Source: Eonycteris spelaea
Lineage: Eukaryota > Chordata > Mammalia > Chiroptera > Pteropodidae
Length of the DNA: 64,000 nt
Reading direction: 5' to 3'
NCBI GenBank assembly: GCA_003508835.1
Contig: PUFA01000545.1
Coordinates: forward strand, 147,035-211,034
The translations under genes and the position numbers were made by a program. Each line of letters begins with the position of its first letter. Position 1 is the stretch's first letter. Positions 21,829 through 34,129 of this stretch are shown one piece after another. The notes beneath the pieces were generated by a model. The model did not search any database. It was not told where the DNA came from and worked only from the letters and a program-made list of their open reading frames with translations.

Positions 21829-22756
21829 ATGAACAACCAAGGTCATGAGGCATCTCAGAAAGAAAGAGAAAAATCTCCAGAAAATAAGCTTACAGACATA
21901 GAAATATGCGACTTAAATGACAGAGAATTCAGGATGGTACTTCTGAAAAAAATCAATGAGATCCAAAACAACTCAAATCAACAATTTCAGAATTGAAAAA
22001 ACAACTTGATGAGCAGAGCAAGGAGACTGAAACCCTCAAAAGGAACCAAATAGAACTTCTGGAGATGAACAACACTTACAAGAGATTAAAAAATGAAATA
22101 GCAAGCTTGGGAAATAGAGTCGACCAAATGGAGGAAAGGATAAGTGATATCAAAGACAGAAATCTAGAAATAAATCAGAAGGAAGAAGAGAGAACGAAGA
22201 ATGAAAAATAATGAAAGAGAAATACAAGAACTAGCTGAACCATCAGAGAAGGAACATAAGAATAATGGGCATTATTGAAGGCGAGGAAAAGGAGCAGGGA
22301 CTAGAAAGCATTTCAGACAAATAGTGGATGAGGAATTTCCCAAATCTAAGGAATGAGCTGGAAGTTGGAATTCAAGAAGTCAACAGAACACCCAATTATC
22401 TCACCCCAAAAGCCTTCACCAAGACACACTGTACTGAAGTTATCAAAAATTAATGACAAAAAAAGAATTCTCAGGGTAGCCAGGGAAAAGAAGATGGTAA
22501 CTTATAAAGGAAAACCATTAGATTATTTTGGGACGTCTCAGCGCAAACCTTACAAGCCAGAAAGGAATGGAATAAATATTTACACTATTAAGTGAAAGGA
22601 ACACCAGCCTAGAATAATGTATCCAGCTAAGCACTCCTTTAGATATGAAGGAGAAATTAAGACCTTTCCAGACATACAAAAATTGAGGGAATTCTCCACT
22701 ATGAGGCCTGTACGACAGGCAATATGAAAGGGGTCAACTCACCTAAAACAAAATAA
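21829..22756 (+). pseudogene. L1 ORF1 remnant (copy 1)
   Basis: RNA-binding chaperone ORF of L1, broken. It starts at ATG 21829 (MNNQGHEASQKERE). A coiled-coil stretch is clear at 21993-22211 (heptads around RVDQMEERISDIKDRNLEI), followed by the conserved RRM/C-terminal wording SPRHTVLKLSKINDKKRIL and VAREKKMVTYKGKP. The last codons end at TAA 22754-22756, the same stop as in the antisense copy. Several frameshifts separate these parts. Length, about 308 codons, is near the family norm. Confidence 0.85.
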
Positions 22757-23209
22757 CAAAACAAAACAAAACAATACATAATTAGGAGTAAAGTGACTAT
22801 CAGGCAAATAGAAGCATATGAGTGCAATTCTTACTAAGAACAGGGCATTATAAGCTTAAATAATAAGAAGAGAATTGCTATAGCAACATAGTAATGAACG
22901 TTCACAAGCATACATAGGGACAAATTAAAGATAATTGATGACTGAAAAGAGGAGATTCAAAGATCCAAATTCCAAAGAGGAAAAGAGATAAGGTATACGC
23001 AGAAGAAATTGAATGACTGTATATATATATATAATATCCTTTTCATATTTGTAATGGTAACCATATACATAGTGTCAGAACTGAGGTATATATCATGAAA
23101 CAAGAAGAACCAACTAGCCAAACCCACAAAAGCCAAACAAAATAAGAAAACAGAAACACAGAGACAAGGAAGCATGGAAACACCAAGCTACCAGAAATCA
23201 AAAGATAAA
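22757..23209 (+). other. L1 inter-ORF spacer, about 453 bp
   Basis: Between the ORF1 stop and the first plausible ORF2 ATG lies an A-rich, non-coding spacer. It begins with an AAAAC repeat and has a TATATATATATATA tract at about 23021-23034. The equivalent stretch is 458 bp in the copy at 53.9-60.3 kb and about 462 bp in the copy starting at 61.5 kb, each with the TA tract in the same place. Human L1 has a spacer of about 63 bp. Confidence 0.7.
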
Positions 23210-26200
23210 ATGGCTATAAGGAGACTCATATTTCAATAATCACACCGAAGTGTAATGGACTACACTCACCAATAAAAGGCACAGAGTTGCACGATTGGCT
23301 CAAAATACAAAACTCAACCATATGTTGTCTCCAGGAGACCACATCTCAGCTCCAAAGCAAATATAGACTCAAAGTGAAAGGGTGGAAAATGATACTTAAG
23401 CAAATGGTATTCAGAGAAAATTGTGGTGTAGCAGTACTAATATCGAACGAAATAGACTTCAAAATAAAAAGGTAAAGAAAGATACTAGGGACACTTCATA
23501 ATGATAAAGGGAATTATGCACTAAGAAGACATAACATTTTAATATCTCTGCTCCCAATCGCAGAGGCCTGAAATACGTAAAGCAATTACTAACAGACCTA
23601 AAGAGAGAAAGAAACCAATACACTATCGCATTAAGGACCTAAATACCCATGTTGGATATTGACAGATCATTCAAACAGAAAATCAATATGGAAATAACAT
23701 CCTTATATGACACATCAGACCAACTGGACATAACTGATATATACAGAGCCTTCCATCCCAAAACAGCTGCTTATACATTCTGCTCTAGTGTACATGGAAC
23801 ATTATCAGGAATCGACCCAGACTGGGATACAGAGATAGCCTCAACATAATATAAGAGGGTTGAAATCATACCAACCATACTCTCTGATTATAATGATTTG
23901 AATCAACTGCAAAAAGAAATCAGGAAGAACCCAAATATCATGGAGATTAAATAAAATGCCACTGAAGAATAACTGGGCAGAGAGAAGTAAACAGAGATCA
24001 AGAGATACATAGAAAGAAAATGATAATGATAGTACAACAATCAAAAATTTGAGACATGGCAAAAAAGGTCATAAGAGGAAAGTTCATTCATTACAGGCCT
24101 ATCTCCAAAAACAAGAATGAGCCCAAATAAGCAACCTAATGCTTTATCATTAAAACTAGAAAGGGAAGAAAAATGAAGCCTAAAGTCAGCAGAAGGAAAG
24201 AAATAATCAAAATTAGAGCAGAAATAAATGAAATTGAAAACAAACAAAAAAAAATAAAAAATAAATGCAACAAAGAGCTGGTTCTTTGAGAAGGTTAATA
24301 AAATTGACAAACCCTGGCTAGACTCACTAAAGAAAAAAGAGAAAGGACACAAATAAAAATCAGGATGAAAGAGGGGAAATTACAACTGACATTGCAGAAA
24401 TACAAAGGATCATACAAGAATACTATGAAAAAGATATAACACCAAATTTAATAACTAGAAGAAATATGTACTTAGAAAAATACAACTTCCTAGACTGAAT
24501 CAAAAGAACTGGAAAATCTAAATAGACCGATCAGCAGTATGGAAATTGAAACAATCATCAAAAACCTACCAAAAAGTAAAAGTCCAGGACCAGATGGCTT
24601 CACCAGTGAATTCTACCAAACATTCAAAGATTTAATACCTATTCTCCTCAAACTCTTCCAAAAAATTGAAGAGAGGCAATACTTCCCAACTCATTTTATG
24701 AGGCCAATATTACTCTGATACCAAAACCTGGTAAAGATAACACAAAAAAAAGAAAACTACAGACCAATATCTCTCATGAACACAGATGCAAATCCTAAAT
24801 AAGATACTAGCAACCAAATACAGCAACATATTAAAAGATTATAAACCACGATCAAGTGGGCTTCATCCCAGGGCACAGGGATGGTTCAACATATGCAAAT
24901 CATTAATGTGATACACCACATAAACAAATTAAAAAAAGAAAATCATATGATCATATCAATAGATGCAGAAAAAGCCTTCGACAAGATATAGCATCCATTT
25001 ATGATCAAAACACTTAACAAAATTGGTATAGAAGGAAAGTACCTTACATAATAAAGGCCATATATGACAAACCCTCAGCCAACATTATACTTAATGGTGA
25101 AAAACTAAATTCCTTTAAGATCAACAAGGCAAGGCTGTCCACTATCACTGTTATTCAATATAACATTGGAGGTCCTAGTGAGTGCAGGCAAGAGAAAGAT
25201 AAAAAAGTCATCCAAATAGGAAATAAAAAAGTCAAACTGTCACTTTTGTGGATACATGACTTTCTATATAGAAAACCCTAAAGACTCCACAAGAAGACTA
25301 CTAGAAACAATAAGCAAATATAATAAAGTCTCTGGATACAAAATCAACATGCAAAATCCATAGCGTTCCTATACTCTAATAATGAAGCATCAGAAAAAGA
25401 AGTAAAAAATAATTCCTTTTGCAATTGCAACAAAAAGAATAAAATACCTAGGAATAAATTTAACATAACAAATGAAAGACCTATAAATGAAAACTACAAG
25501 ACCCTATTAAAATAAATCAAAGAAGATACAAAGAAATGGAAAGATATTCTGTGTTCTTGGATTGGAAGAATCAGCATAGTTAGTAAATGACTGTATTACC
25601 TAATACATTATAACAGATTTTATGTAATCCCCACCAAAAATCCCATCGGATTTTTTTAAAAGAAATAGATACAAAAAATCATGAGATTACTTATGGAAAC
25701 AACAAAAGACTCCGAATTGCAAAGCCATCTTGAGAGAAAAGAACGAGGCTGGAGCCATCACTCTGCCTGACTTCAAATTATACTACAAAGCCACAGTAAT
25801 CAAAACAGCTTGTTATTGGCAGCTAAAAACACTGGACCAGTGAGCAGTGGATCCAGAGTCCAGAAGTAAACCCATATTTATATGGGCAAATAATTTTCGA
25901 CTAAAAAGCCAAAAACATACGTGGAGAAAAGAAAGCTTCTCCAATAAATGGTGTTGGGAAAACTGGAAGGCCACCTTCAAAAGAATGAAACTAGACTGTT
26001 GTCTATCACCACACACCAAAATTAACTCAAAATGGGATTAAGGACATGAAACAAGAACTGAAACAATAAAATGCATAGAAGAAAACATGGGAAAGAAACC
26101 AAGGACCTTGGACTCAAAGAGGAATTTATGAATTTGTCCTCAAAAACAAGGGAAGTAAAAGCAAAATAAATGAATGGGACTACATCAAACTAAAAAGCTT

Positions 26201-27165
26201 CTGCTCAGCGAAAGAAAACATCAACAAGGTAAAGGGACAACCATCTCAATGGGAAAATATATTTTGCAAGTTACACTTCCGATAATGGGCCTAATATCTG
26301 AAGTATACAAAGAACTCATATGACTCAATAAGAACAAAAATAAATGATCCAGTCGTAAAATGGGCAGAGGACCTGGACAGACACTTTCCCTAGAGGACAT
26401 ACAAATGGCCAACAAATATTTGAAAAGATGCTCAACCTTCGATAGCTATTAGGGAAATTCAAATCAAAACCACAAATCAGATACTATCTCACACCTGTTA
26501 GAATAGCTATAATCAACAGAACAGTAATAACAAAATGTTGGAAGAGGATGTGGAGAAAAAGAACCCTCATACGCTGCTGTTGGGACTGCAAATTGGTACA
26601 TGCCATTATGGAAAACAATATAGAGTTTTCTCAAAAACTAAGATTGATCCATCATATGGTCCAGCAGTCCTTCTACTTGGTATTTACCCCAGGACAAGTA
26701 ATAACAAATTTTGGAGAGGATGCAGAGAAAAAGAAACCCTCATACATTACTGGTAATACAGTCTGTATGGAAAACAGTATGGAAATTCCTCAAAACGCTA
26801 AGAATTGATCTACCATATGATCTGGCAATTCCTCTATTGGTATTTGCCCCAAAGATTGAAAACCCATATTCGAAAAGATATTTGCACACTGATATTCATA
26901 GGAGCACTATTCACAATGGCCAGGACATGGAAACAACTGAAAGTGTCCTACAATAGACGATTGGCAAAAGAAGCTGTGCTACATATAATATACAATGGAA
27001 TCTTACTCAGCCATAAGAAGAGATGAATACTGCCATTTGCAACAACCTGGATGGACCTCGATATAATCATGTTAAGCCGAAATAAACCAGACAGAAAAAA
27101 GCTGAAAATTACATAATATCACTTATATGTGAGATGGAAACCTAAAGCAACTAATAAACAGGATA
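23210..27165 (+). pseudogene. L1 ORF2 remnant (copy 1)
   Basis: Endonuclease/reverse transcriptase ORF, non-functional. The start is placed at ATGGCTATAAGG because the following codons read as the usual ORF2 opening, leading to the endonuclease motif ICCLQET at about 23310. Later come the RT-region phrases 'SPGPDGF', 'FDKI' and 'QGCPLS', and the Cys-rich C-terminus near 26530-26800. Stops and indels are frequent. The C-terminal part contains a tandem duplication of about 170 bp (26523-26696 and 26697-26860). Confidence 0.85.
26523..26860 (+). repeat. Tandem duplication inside L1 ORF2 (about 170 bp)
   Basis: 'agtaataacaaa' starts both units (26523 and 26697). Each goes on through a 'ggaagaggatgtggagaaaa'-like stretch, 'gaaaaca-tatgga', and ends in 'ttggtatttacccc' or 'ttggtatttgcccc'. 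The duplicated part encodes the Cys-rich C-terminal motif. Confidence 0.85.
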
Positions 27166-27479
27166 AACGGAAGCTCAGGGACATGGACAATGGACTAGTG
27201 GTTACCAGAGGGTAGTGGGTGTGGGAGGAGGGGAGAGGTAGATGGGGTAAAGGGGGTCAAATAGGGGGTGAGGGGAGGGTGAAGTGGGTAAACGAGGATC
27301 AAATCTATGGTAGCTGAAGGAAACTGGACTTTAGGTGGTAATCACACAATAGAATATATAGGTGTCAACTTATAATGTACACCTGAACAATAATATAATT
27401 GTGTTAACAATGTTACCCTAGTAAAACTTAATAAAAATAATAATAATTTTATCTGCAAAAAAATAAAATAAATTAGATG

Positions 27480-27834
27480 AAGAAAAAAAATATATATGAA
27501 ACCATTTCTAAGTATTTTTATATCAGCCTGCAAATTTTGACTTTCTGTAGTTTATTTATAAAAGAAACTTTCTGTGGACTTTAATGAACTTTTATCAATA
27601 TAGTAGTATGTATATAAAACACAGTTTTAAAAATTTATGTTACTGAGCTGAATAGAGCTAACGGTTGTTAAATATAGTGTATTTCATCTTTCATGCAATA
27701 TAGAACTTGCATCAGGGCATCTAGAAGGCAGTTTTTAGTCCATATGAATTTTTTTCTGAATTAGTACTAACAGTAGCCAAAAATTGCCACCTCATGGAAA
27801 CCATGAAGTTAAGAGTGCCTTCATTTTTTTTAAA
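27480..27834. other. No gene recognised
   Basis: AT-rich sequence between two L1 elements, nothing assigned. Confidence 0.5.
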
Positions 27835-29370
27835 GATTTTAATTAAAAATAGTTAACATACAATATCGTATTAGTTTCAGGTATACACCATACTTATTCA
27901 CATTTATACAACAAAAGAAGTTATGACCATGATAAGTCCAGCAACCATCTGACAGCATACAACACTTTGCATTAACTATATTCCCTATGTTGTACACCAC
28001 ACCCCCATCACTTATTTCTTTTAAACTGGGCAGTTTCAACCTTTCTTCATCTTCAACTTTTTGATTTTTTGGTTGACATCCAATATTATTTTATATTAGT
28101 TTCAGCTGTACAGTAAAGTGGTTAGACATTTAATATACTTTATGAGAAATATCCTCCCCGATTAATTTAGTAACTACCTGGCACACTATATATAGTTAGT
28201 TATCATATTATTGACTATATTCCCTATGCTGTACTTCACATCTCCAGGACTGTTTTGTAACTACCAATTCATACTTCTTAATCCTTCACCTTTTCCACTG
28301 AGTCCTCCAAGCCCCTCCCATTTGGCCATGAACCGGTTGTTCTCTGTATCTATGAATCTATTTTAATTTTAATTTTTGTTCTTTAGATTCTTAACATATA
28401 GGTAGAATCGCACGATATTTTGTCTTTCTCTGTCTGACTTATTTCACTTAGCATAATACCCTCTAGTTCCTTTTCATGTGCTTGCAAATGGTAAGATTTC
28501 ATTATTTTTTTTCCTGTCCAGTAATATTCCATTGTGTATTTGTACACTTCTTCTTTGTCCGATTGTCCATTGGTGGGCGCTTAAGTTGCTTTCCATATCT
28601 TGGCTGCTGTAAATAGCGCTACAGTGAACATAGGGGGTGCATATATCTTTTTGAATTTTGGTTTTCTTCAGATAAGTACCCAGAAGTGGAATTGCTAGGT
28701 CATAAGGGAGTTCTGTTTTTAATTTTTTGAGGAACCTTCAACTGTTTTCCATAGTGACTGCACCAATCTCCATCCACCAAAGTGCACGGGGTTCCCTTTT
28801 CTCCACATCCTCGCTAACACCTGTTATTGTTGATTCATTGATGATAGCAATCTGACAGGTGTGAGGTGATATCTCATTGTAGTTTCTCTGACGATTAGCA
28901 ATGGTTAAGCATTTTTCATGTCTACTGGCCATCTGTATGTCCTCTTTGGAGAAATGTTTACTCAGGTCCTATGCCCATTTCTTAGTTGGATTGTTAGTTT
29001 TTTTGCTGTTGAGTTTGTGAGTTCTTTATAAATTCTGGATATTAACCCCTTATTGGATATATATTGGCAAATATCTTCTCATTAGTGGATTGGTCCTTTT
29101 AATTTTGATGTTTTCTTTTTCCTTTTGATGTTTTTCTTTGCTGTGCAAAAACTTTTTAATTTGATGTAGTCCCATTTGCTTATTTTATTTTGTTTCCCTT
29201 GCCCAAGAAGATTATCAGAAAAAAATATTACTAAGAGCAAATGTCAGAGTTTACTACCTATGTTTTCTTCTAGAATTTTAATGGTTTCAGGTTTTACATT
29301 AAAGTCTTTAATCCATTTTGAGTTTATTTTTTGTATATGGTGTAAGAGCTTTTATTTTATTAGTAGCTGT
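27835..29370 (-). repeat. Older antisense L1 (3' UTR and ORF2 C-terminus)
   Basis: Two joined antisense L1 tails: one at 27835-28070 ('atagttaacatacaatatcg'), then a longer one from 28070 to about 29370 with 'gtcatattattgactatatt'-like 3' UTR wording, 'gagtaatattccattgtgta'-like ORF2 wording and 'gtttgtgagttctttataaa'. It is 5'-truncated near 29370 and is clearly older than copy 1. Confidence 0.8.
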
Positions 29371-29699
29371 TAATCATACAGAGTTGTTCAGGGCCATATC
29401 AACTGCTCCTGTGGTTCAGTCACTTCATCTAACCACGTGACTTCAGCAACTACTCAAGTTAGTGAGCTACCTTGGATCAGAGCTTTGTCTGTTAATCAAA
29501 GGGCACCAAGTACTGGCACATAGCAGGAACTAAACAGCTATTTTTGAATAAATGAAGAAATAAGCAAGTGATTGAATAATCACTGAAGACTCATTTGTAT
29601 ACTTTGCTTGTGGTCCAGTTTGTCCAAATATTCACAAGAAAGCAGATTTTAACTGCCTCTTGCAGTAAAGTAATAAAGATACTTTTAAAAAACTTACAC
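29371..29699. other. No gene recognised
   Basis: Unassigned sequence between L1 pieces. Confidence 0.4.
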
Positions 29700-30135
29700 A
29701 AGGTATATATAGTTCATCATTGAAGATTCAAACATTCTAGAAGTATACAGAACAGAGGTCCTTATTACTCTCCCTCTCACCACCTGAATCTCAGCCCCTT
29801 CCATAGAAGTAACCGCTGTTATCATTTCAGTGGGCATAATTCCCATCTACTTTCCATGTAATATGTGTGTTCATATGTGCATATGCATTTTTTTCGCTAA
29901 GTGGAATTACAGTATGCTTATTGTTTTGCAACTTGTTTTTTTCAGTTTAAGCAATATGTCATGAACATCTTTCCACGTCCAGTATATCTACTTCAGTATA
30001 TCTACATTTTTTCATGACTACTTAGTGCTCCATAACATAGACATACATATTTCATATAACTAGTCCTTGGTAGGTATTTCAGTGGTCTATAGTTGTCTCT
30101 AATAGAAACATTGCTGTAATAAATACCTTGATAAA

Positions 30136-30136
<1 letters not shown>
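29700..30136 (-). repeat. Old antisense L1 3' region
   Basis: 'gcaatatgtcatgaacatct', 'cacgtccagtatatctactt' and 'aacattgctgtaataaatac' are typical of old antisense L1 tails. Confidence 0.65.
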
Positions 30137-30223
<87 letters not shown>

Positions 30224-30240
30224 AGAGAGGAGAGAGAGAG
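30137..30240 (+). repeat. Compound microsatellite GT-AT-AG
   Basis: GT units (30137-30154), about 26 AT units (30154-30207), then AG units (30207-30240). Long and pure, so likely polymorphic. Confidence 0.95.
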
Positions 30241-30544
30241 CTCTATATAATAAATGATATATATTCAATAATATACATAAATTATATATAGCATATGCTT
30301 CTTTATTCCATAAGACTAGTCCTCCCTGCCCCGATTTCCTCCCTTTTCAGCAGTTTTCTGGTTACTCTTTCTTGCTTGTTTTTCCAATACAATCATTAGA
30401 AAGTTATCCTTAAGCTCTAAAGTAGGCAAGTTTTACAGGATTATGTTAAATCTATTAATTAGGAAGAAATTGATATATTTTGATGTCTTGTCTTCCTATC
30501 CAAAAATATGTCTATTTGTTATTGTCTGAAGTTTGTAAAAATAT

Positions 30545-31020
30545 TTTATTTAAAAATTATTACAAAATTAATAAATACCTATAGAATAGAGAATATTAAG
30601 ATAGATAATAAAGTAAAAATTTAAAAGCTTTCTGACCTCTTCTCCTGCCCCATTCTCACTGCCCTTTAGGTGACTACTGTTATCAGATCATGGTGTTAGT
30701 CTCCCACTTCTTAAAAAATAAGATTATGCTTTTCGTGTGATCTACAACTTGCTTTTCCACTTAAACTATTTTCCCGACATAAATTATGTGTCAGCAATAC
30801 AGTGCTGACTCAATCTTTTTAAGTTGTTGCAGCACATTAACACTCTGTGGACATACCATATTTTTTAGCAACTGCAATGCCCTGTGATAGATATTTGGGT
30901 GTGTCCAAATTTTACTAATATAAACCATTTTATAATAAACATCCTTATAATATAGTGTTTACACATTATGTATATATATTTTGTAGAGATAAATTCTTAG
31001 CAATGGAATTACTCATGTCA
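30545..31020 (-). repeat. Old antisense L1 tail, left half
   Basis: 'tcttagcaatggaattactc' and related wording. The same L1 tail continues at 32442 after the inserted ARPC2 copy. Confidence 0.6.
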
Positions 31021-31035
31021 AAAGGTATTTGGTGC

Positions 31036-32441
31036 AGAGAGAGGAAGTGGTGTCTAGGGCCAGGGTGTGGGCGGGGACCGGTGTGTCCTTGAGAGGGCAG
31101 CACTTGGTGGCTCAGCAGGTGGGTTCGGGCTTCTGGGGCCAGGCTGCTGCCATGATCCTGCTGGAGATGAACGCAGCATCATCCAGGAGACGCTCGCGCT
31201 CAAATTTGAGAAGAGGCCGCTGGAAACAAACCAGAAGCCGTAGAAGTGACATTTGCAGATTTGATGGGGTCCTCTATCATATTTCAAATCCTAATAGAGA
31301 CAAAAAGTGATGGTCAGTATTTTCTTTGAAATTCTACGAAGAACTTCAAGCACATGGTGCTGATAAGTTATGGGAGTTTTTTTGGTAAATCTGGAATCAG
31401 GATACGATGTCTCTTTGCTATACGACCTTGAAAATCTGCCTGCATCCTAGGATTCATTGTGCATCAGGCTGGCACATTGAATGGAATAGTTTTGCCTGTC
31501 TTTGAGAAATACTTCCAACTCCAAGAAGAAGGAAAGGAAGAACAGTGCGTTATCCATTATAGGGATGATAAGACTATGTATGCTGATTCTAAAAAGGTCA
31601 GAGTCACAGTAGTCTTCAGCAGTGTGTTTAAGAAGATGACATGTGGTCATTGGAAAGGTGTTCATAGTAGCAGTTCAAGAAGGATGCAGAGCCAGCCCCA
31701 CTGCCCACAGGTCTCTTTAGCCACAGGGAATATCCTTTGTAGCTGAAAGACACCAATGCTGCTGTGGGTGACAACATTGGCTATATTACTTCATGCTGTT
31801 CCTTCACCACACAATGCCAGTGCTGGAGAAAACACCATCAACCTGATCACATGTTCTGGGACTACCTGCAACTACCACACCAAATGCTCTAAGGCCTATA
31901 TTACACATGTATGCAGGTAAAAACATCCAACTTCCTCAAGGTGCTGAACCGTGGCACACTAGATGCTGAGAAAGAAATGAAAACAATCAGGTGGAAGACG
32001 TTTTCATCCCGCTAACTACTGGGAACAAGAAGAGGAAGCGGCTGGCAACTGAAGGCTGGAACATATACTACTGGATAATCGTAGAGCTTTTAGTATTGCA
32101 CCTCATCAGGTTTTAGGGATTCTCCATTTTGGTTCCATTTTGTACACGGTTTCGAAAATATGTAGAAACGAGCTGTGCTTGCATGGGCGTCATAGTTCCC
32201 AGGTATTAAACAAATTCCACTTGAACACTTAAATTCTTTTTTCTTTATCTTCCCTCCCTCACTCCCCTTCCTTCTACCCGTCTTTCAATCTGTTTTCGCT
32301 TTACAATATGTCACTGGTAGTGAGTTGCAGGATAATGTAATCTTATTTTGTTTTCTCCTAAATATTTGAGTTCAAAACTTCTGTATCTAAAGAAATATGG
32401 TTGGGGTCATTAATAAAGAAAATATTTCTTCTATAAAAAAA
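31036..32441 (+). pseudogene. ARPC2P: ARPC2 processed pseudogene (ARP2/3 complex subunit 2)
   Basis: Intronless copy of the mRNA for ARPC2 (p34-Arc), which nucleates branched actin filaments. The ATG is at 31152 (MILLEM), followed in various frames by FDGVLYHISNPN, KVMVS-equivalent sequence, [27 protein letters not shown] and NFLKVLNR-type phrases, and a C-terminus equivalent to EMKTI-GKTFSSR with TAA at 32013-32015. A long 3' UTR follows, with AATAAA at about 32412 and a short A run. Frameshifts and stops make it non-coding. Imperfect flanking repeats ('aaaggtatttggtgca' and 'aaagttattgtgca') look like an aged target-site duplication. The insertion splits an old L1 tail. Confidence 0.92.
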
Positions 32442-33030
32442 GTTATTGTGCATTTTAAATTTCAATTAAATATTGCCAAATTGCATGCTCAAAAGTTTTT
32501 ACTAATGGTAAAAAGCATGCACATTTTTTCAAAACCTTGTTAACACTGGAGTTATTAATCTTTTTTAATATTTGCTGATCTATAGTTTTCATCTATTTCT
32601 GAATTAATGTTTAGGTTGAGCATCTTTTCATATATTTGTTGGCCATTCGTAATTTGTGTTCTGTGATTTACCAATTTGGTGTCCTTTACCAATTTGTCTA
32701 TTTTTGTTTTGTCTTTTCTTATTGACTTATAACAGTACTTTGTATATTACTAATATTAGTCATTTGCTTTTCATTTTGTTGCAATATATTTCCTGAATTT
32801 TATGCCTTTTGGTTTCCTAATGATGTGCTTTGGCTATTTACATGCCTTAAAATTGTTTGTAGCCAGATGTTTAAATCTTTTTCCTCTTTGTTTTTTCTGA
32901 ATTCCACAATTACTGAATATTCTCTCATAATTTATTTTATCTCCCTGTGTTGCTTTATTTTAAATTTAATCTTAACTCCATTTAAAAATATTTTTGTGTA
33001 GGAGATGAGACAGGGATCCAACTTCAATAT
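32442..33030 (-). repeat. Old antisense L1 tail, right half
   Basis: 'tattgccaaattgcatgctc', 'gttgagcatcttttcatata' and 'ttggccattcgtaatttgtg' continue the L1 interrupted at 31020. Confidence 0.7.
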
Positions 33031-34100
33031 GTTTTTCCTCTATGATGATGAGTTAAGGATCTTTAGCTGTGAGTAAAGGAGCTAACTCAAACTAGCTTGA
33101 TGGAGGATAGGGGTCGGGGAAGGAATTTATTATGAGGACATGAACTATTTCCTTGAAACCCTAGATCTGGGATAATTTAATCTAAAGGGCTGAAATCTGG
33201 GAAGAGAAAGGTGTCCAGAATATAAAGAGTAATTTTTTTCTATTTCTCATCTCCTGCTGCTCTCAGCTTTCTCTGCTACTTGGTCCTGTTAGTGGAGGCT
33301 GACTGGCATACAAAGCTAACAACTAAGGTTTTAGGTCTCCTATTTTCAAGATGCCAACCCTTCAGACTGGAAGAGACTCTGAATTAGTCTAGCTTGGGTC
33401 ATGGGGTTAACCTCTGATCCAATCAGTCTACAGCTAGGGGACATGGGTCACCTCACATAAACATGGTTCTTGTGAACTCAATCCTGAAACCTCAATGGAT
33501 TGGAATGGAAAAAATAGAGAGGGGGAAGTTCTTTAGGAGGAATCATTGTAAACGCTGGGCAGACACATCTACTATACTATTTTCTATTTGTCCTAGTGCC
33601 ATATTTGAACAGTGTAACCTTATACTCACAAGTGGTCCTTTTTTACTCTCCTGAATGACTTTTGCACTGCATTCACAGTGACAGGTGAACAAGGCTCAAT
33701 TGCTAAAGGACACTCACAGGATCCAAATGACAATGCTCCGAAATGTAGAGGTTATTACAGGAAAAGGATACAGCAAGGGGTCCCATTGTCCTACTATTCT
33801 CTAAGGGCTGTGGCAAGGACACTTTATCACTCAGACAGGGACGACTTACATGTGCATGGAATACTCAGAACCAGCGAGTCTAAAATGCAGTCTGGTTGGA
33901 GTACTTTATATTTTTTTTCCAGTCACCCAGAATTTCCAGGCTCAACAGTAGAGCTCTGGGGTGGAGGGGCAGATGTCACATTAAAACCAGGTGCAAAACA
34001 TCAAGCTCACTGTTATCAATACATAAGTACAAAACCACCTTGCATCTCCTCAAAACTATGGTAACTAAGCAACACCATTAACTAGTATGTTTCTTGCCTT
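33031..34100. other. No gene recognised; possible LTR or DNA-element debris
   Basis: 'gaggttattacaggaaaagg' at about 33750 resembles an antisense LTR R region. The rest cannot be assigned. No gene. Confidence 0.4.
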
Positions 34101-34129
34101 CATGAGGGGTCAGTGCCCTGTGGGAACTT

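Larger units (their letters stand above)
20771..27475 (+). mobile_element. Near-full-length L1, sense (copy 1)
   Basis: About 6.7 kb with every L1 part in order: a monomeric 5' UTR (20771-21828), ORF1 remnant, a long inter-ORF spacer, ORF2 remnant (endonuclease, reverse transcriptase, Cys-rich C-terminus), and a 3' UTR with a G-rich purine tract (about 27195-27300), ending in an A-rich tail after 'aaaacttaataaaaataat'. Both ORFs carry many frameshifts and stops, so the copy is dead. It is about as diverged from the antisense copy at 53.9-60.3 kb as expected for members of one old family. Confidence 0.92.

Noticed and set aside
30137..30240. CRISPR-like or structured repeat
   Set aside because: Simple dinucleotide microsatellite in mammalian DNA.
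31029..31746. Functional ARPC2-like retrogene
   Set aside because: Frame is broken several times between the ATG and the stop.
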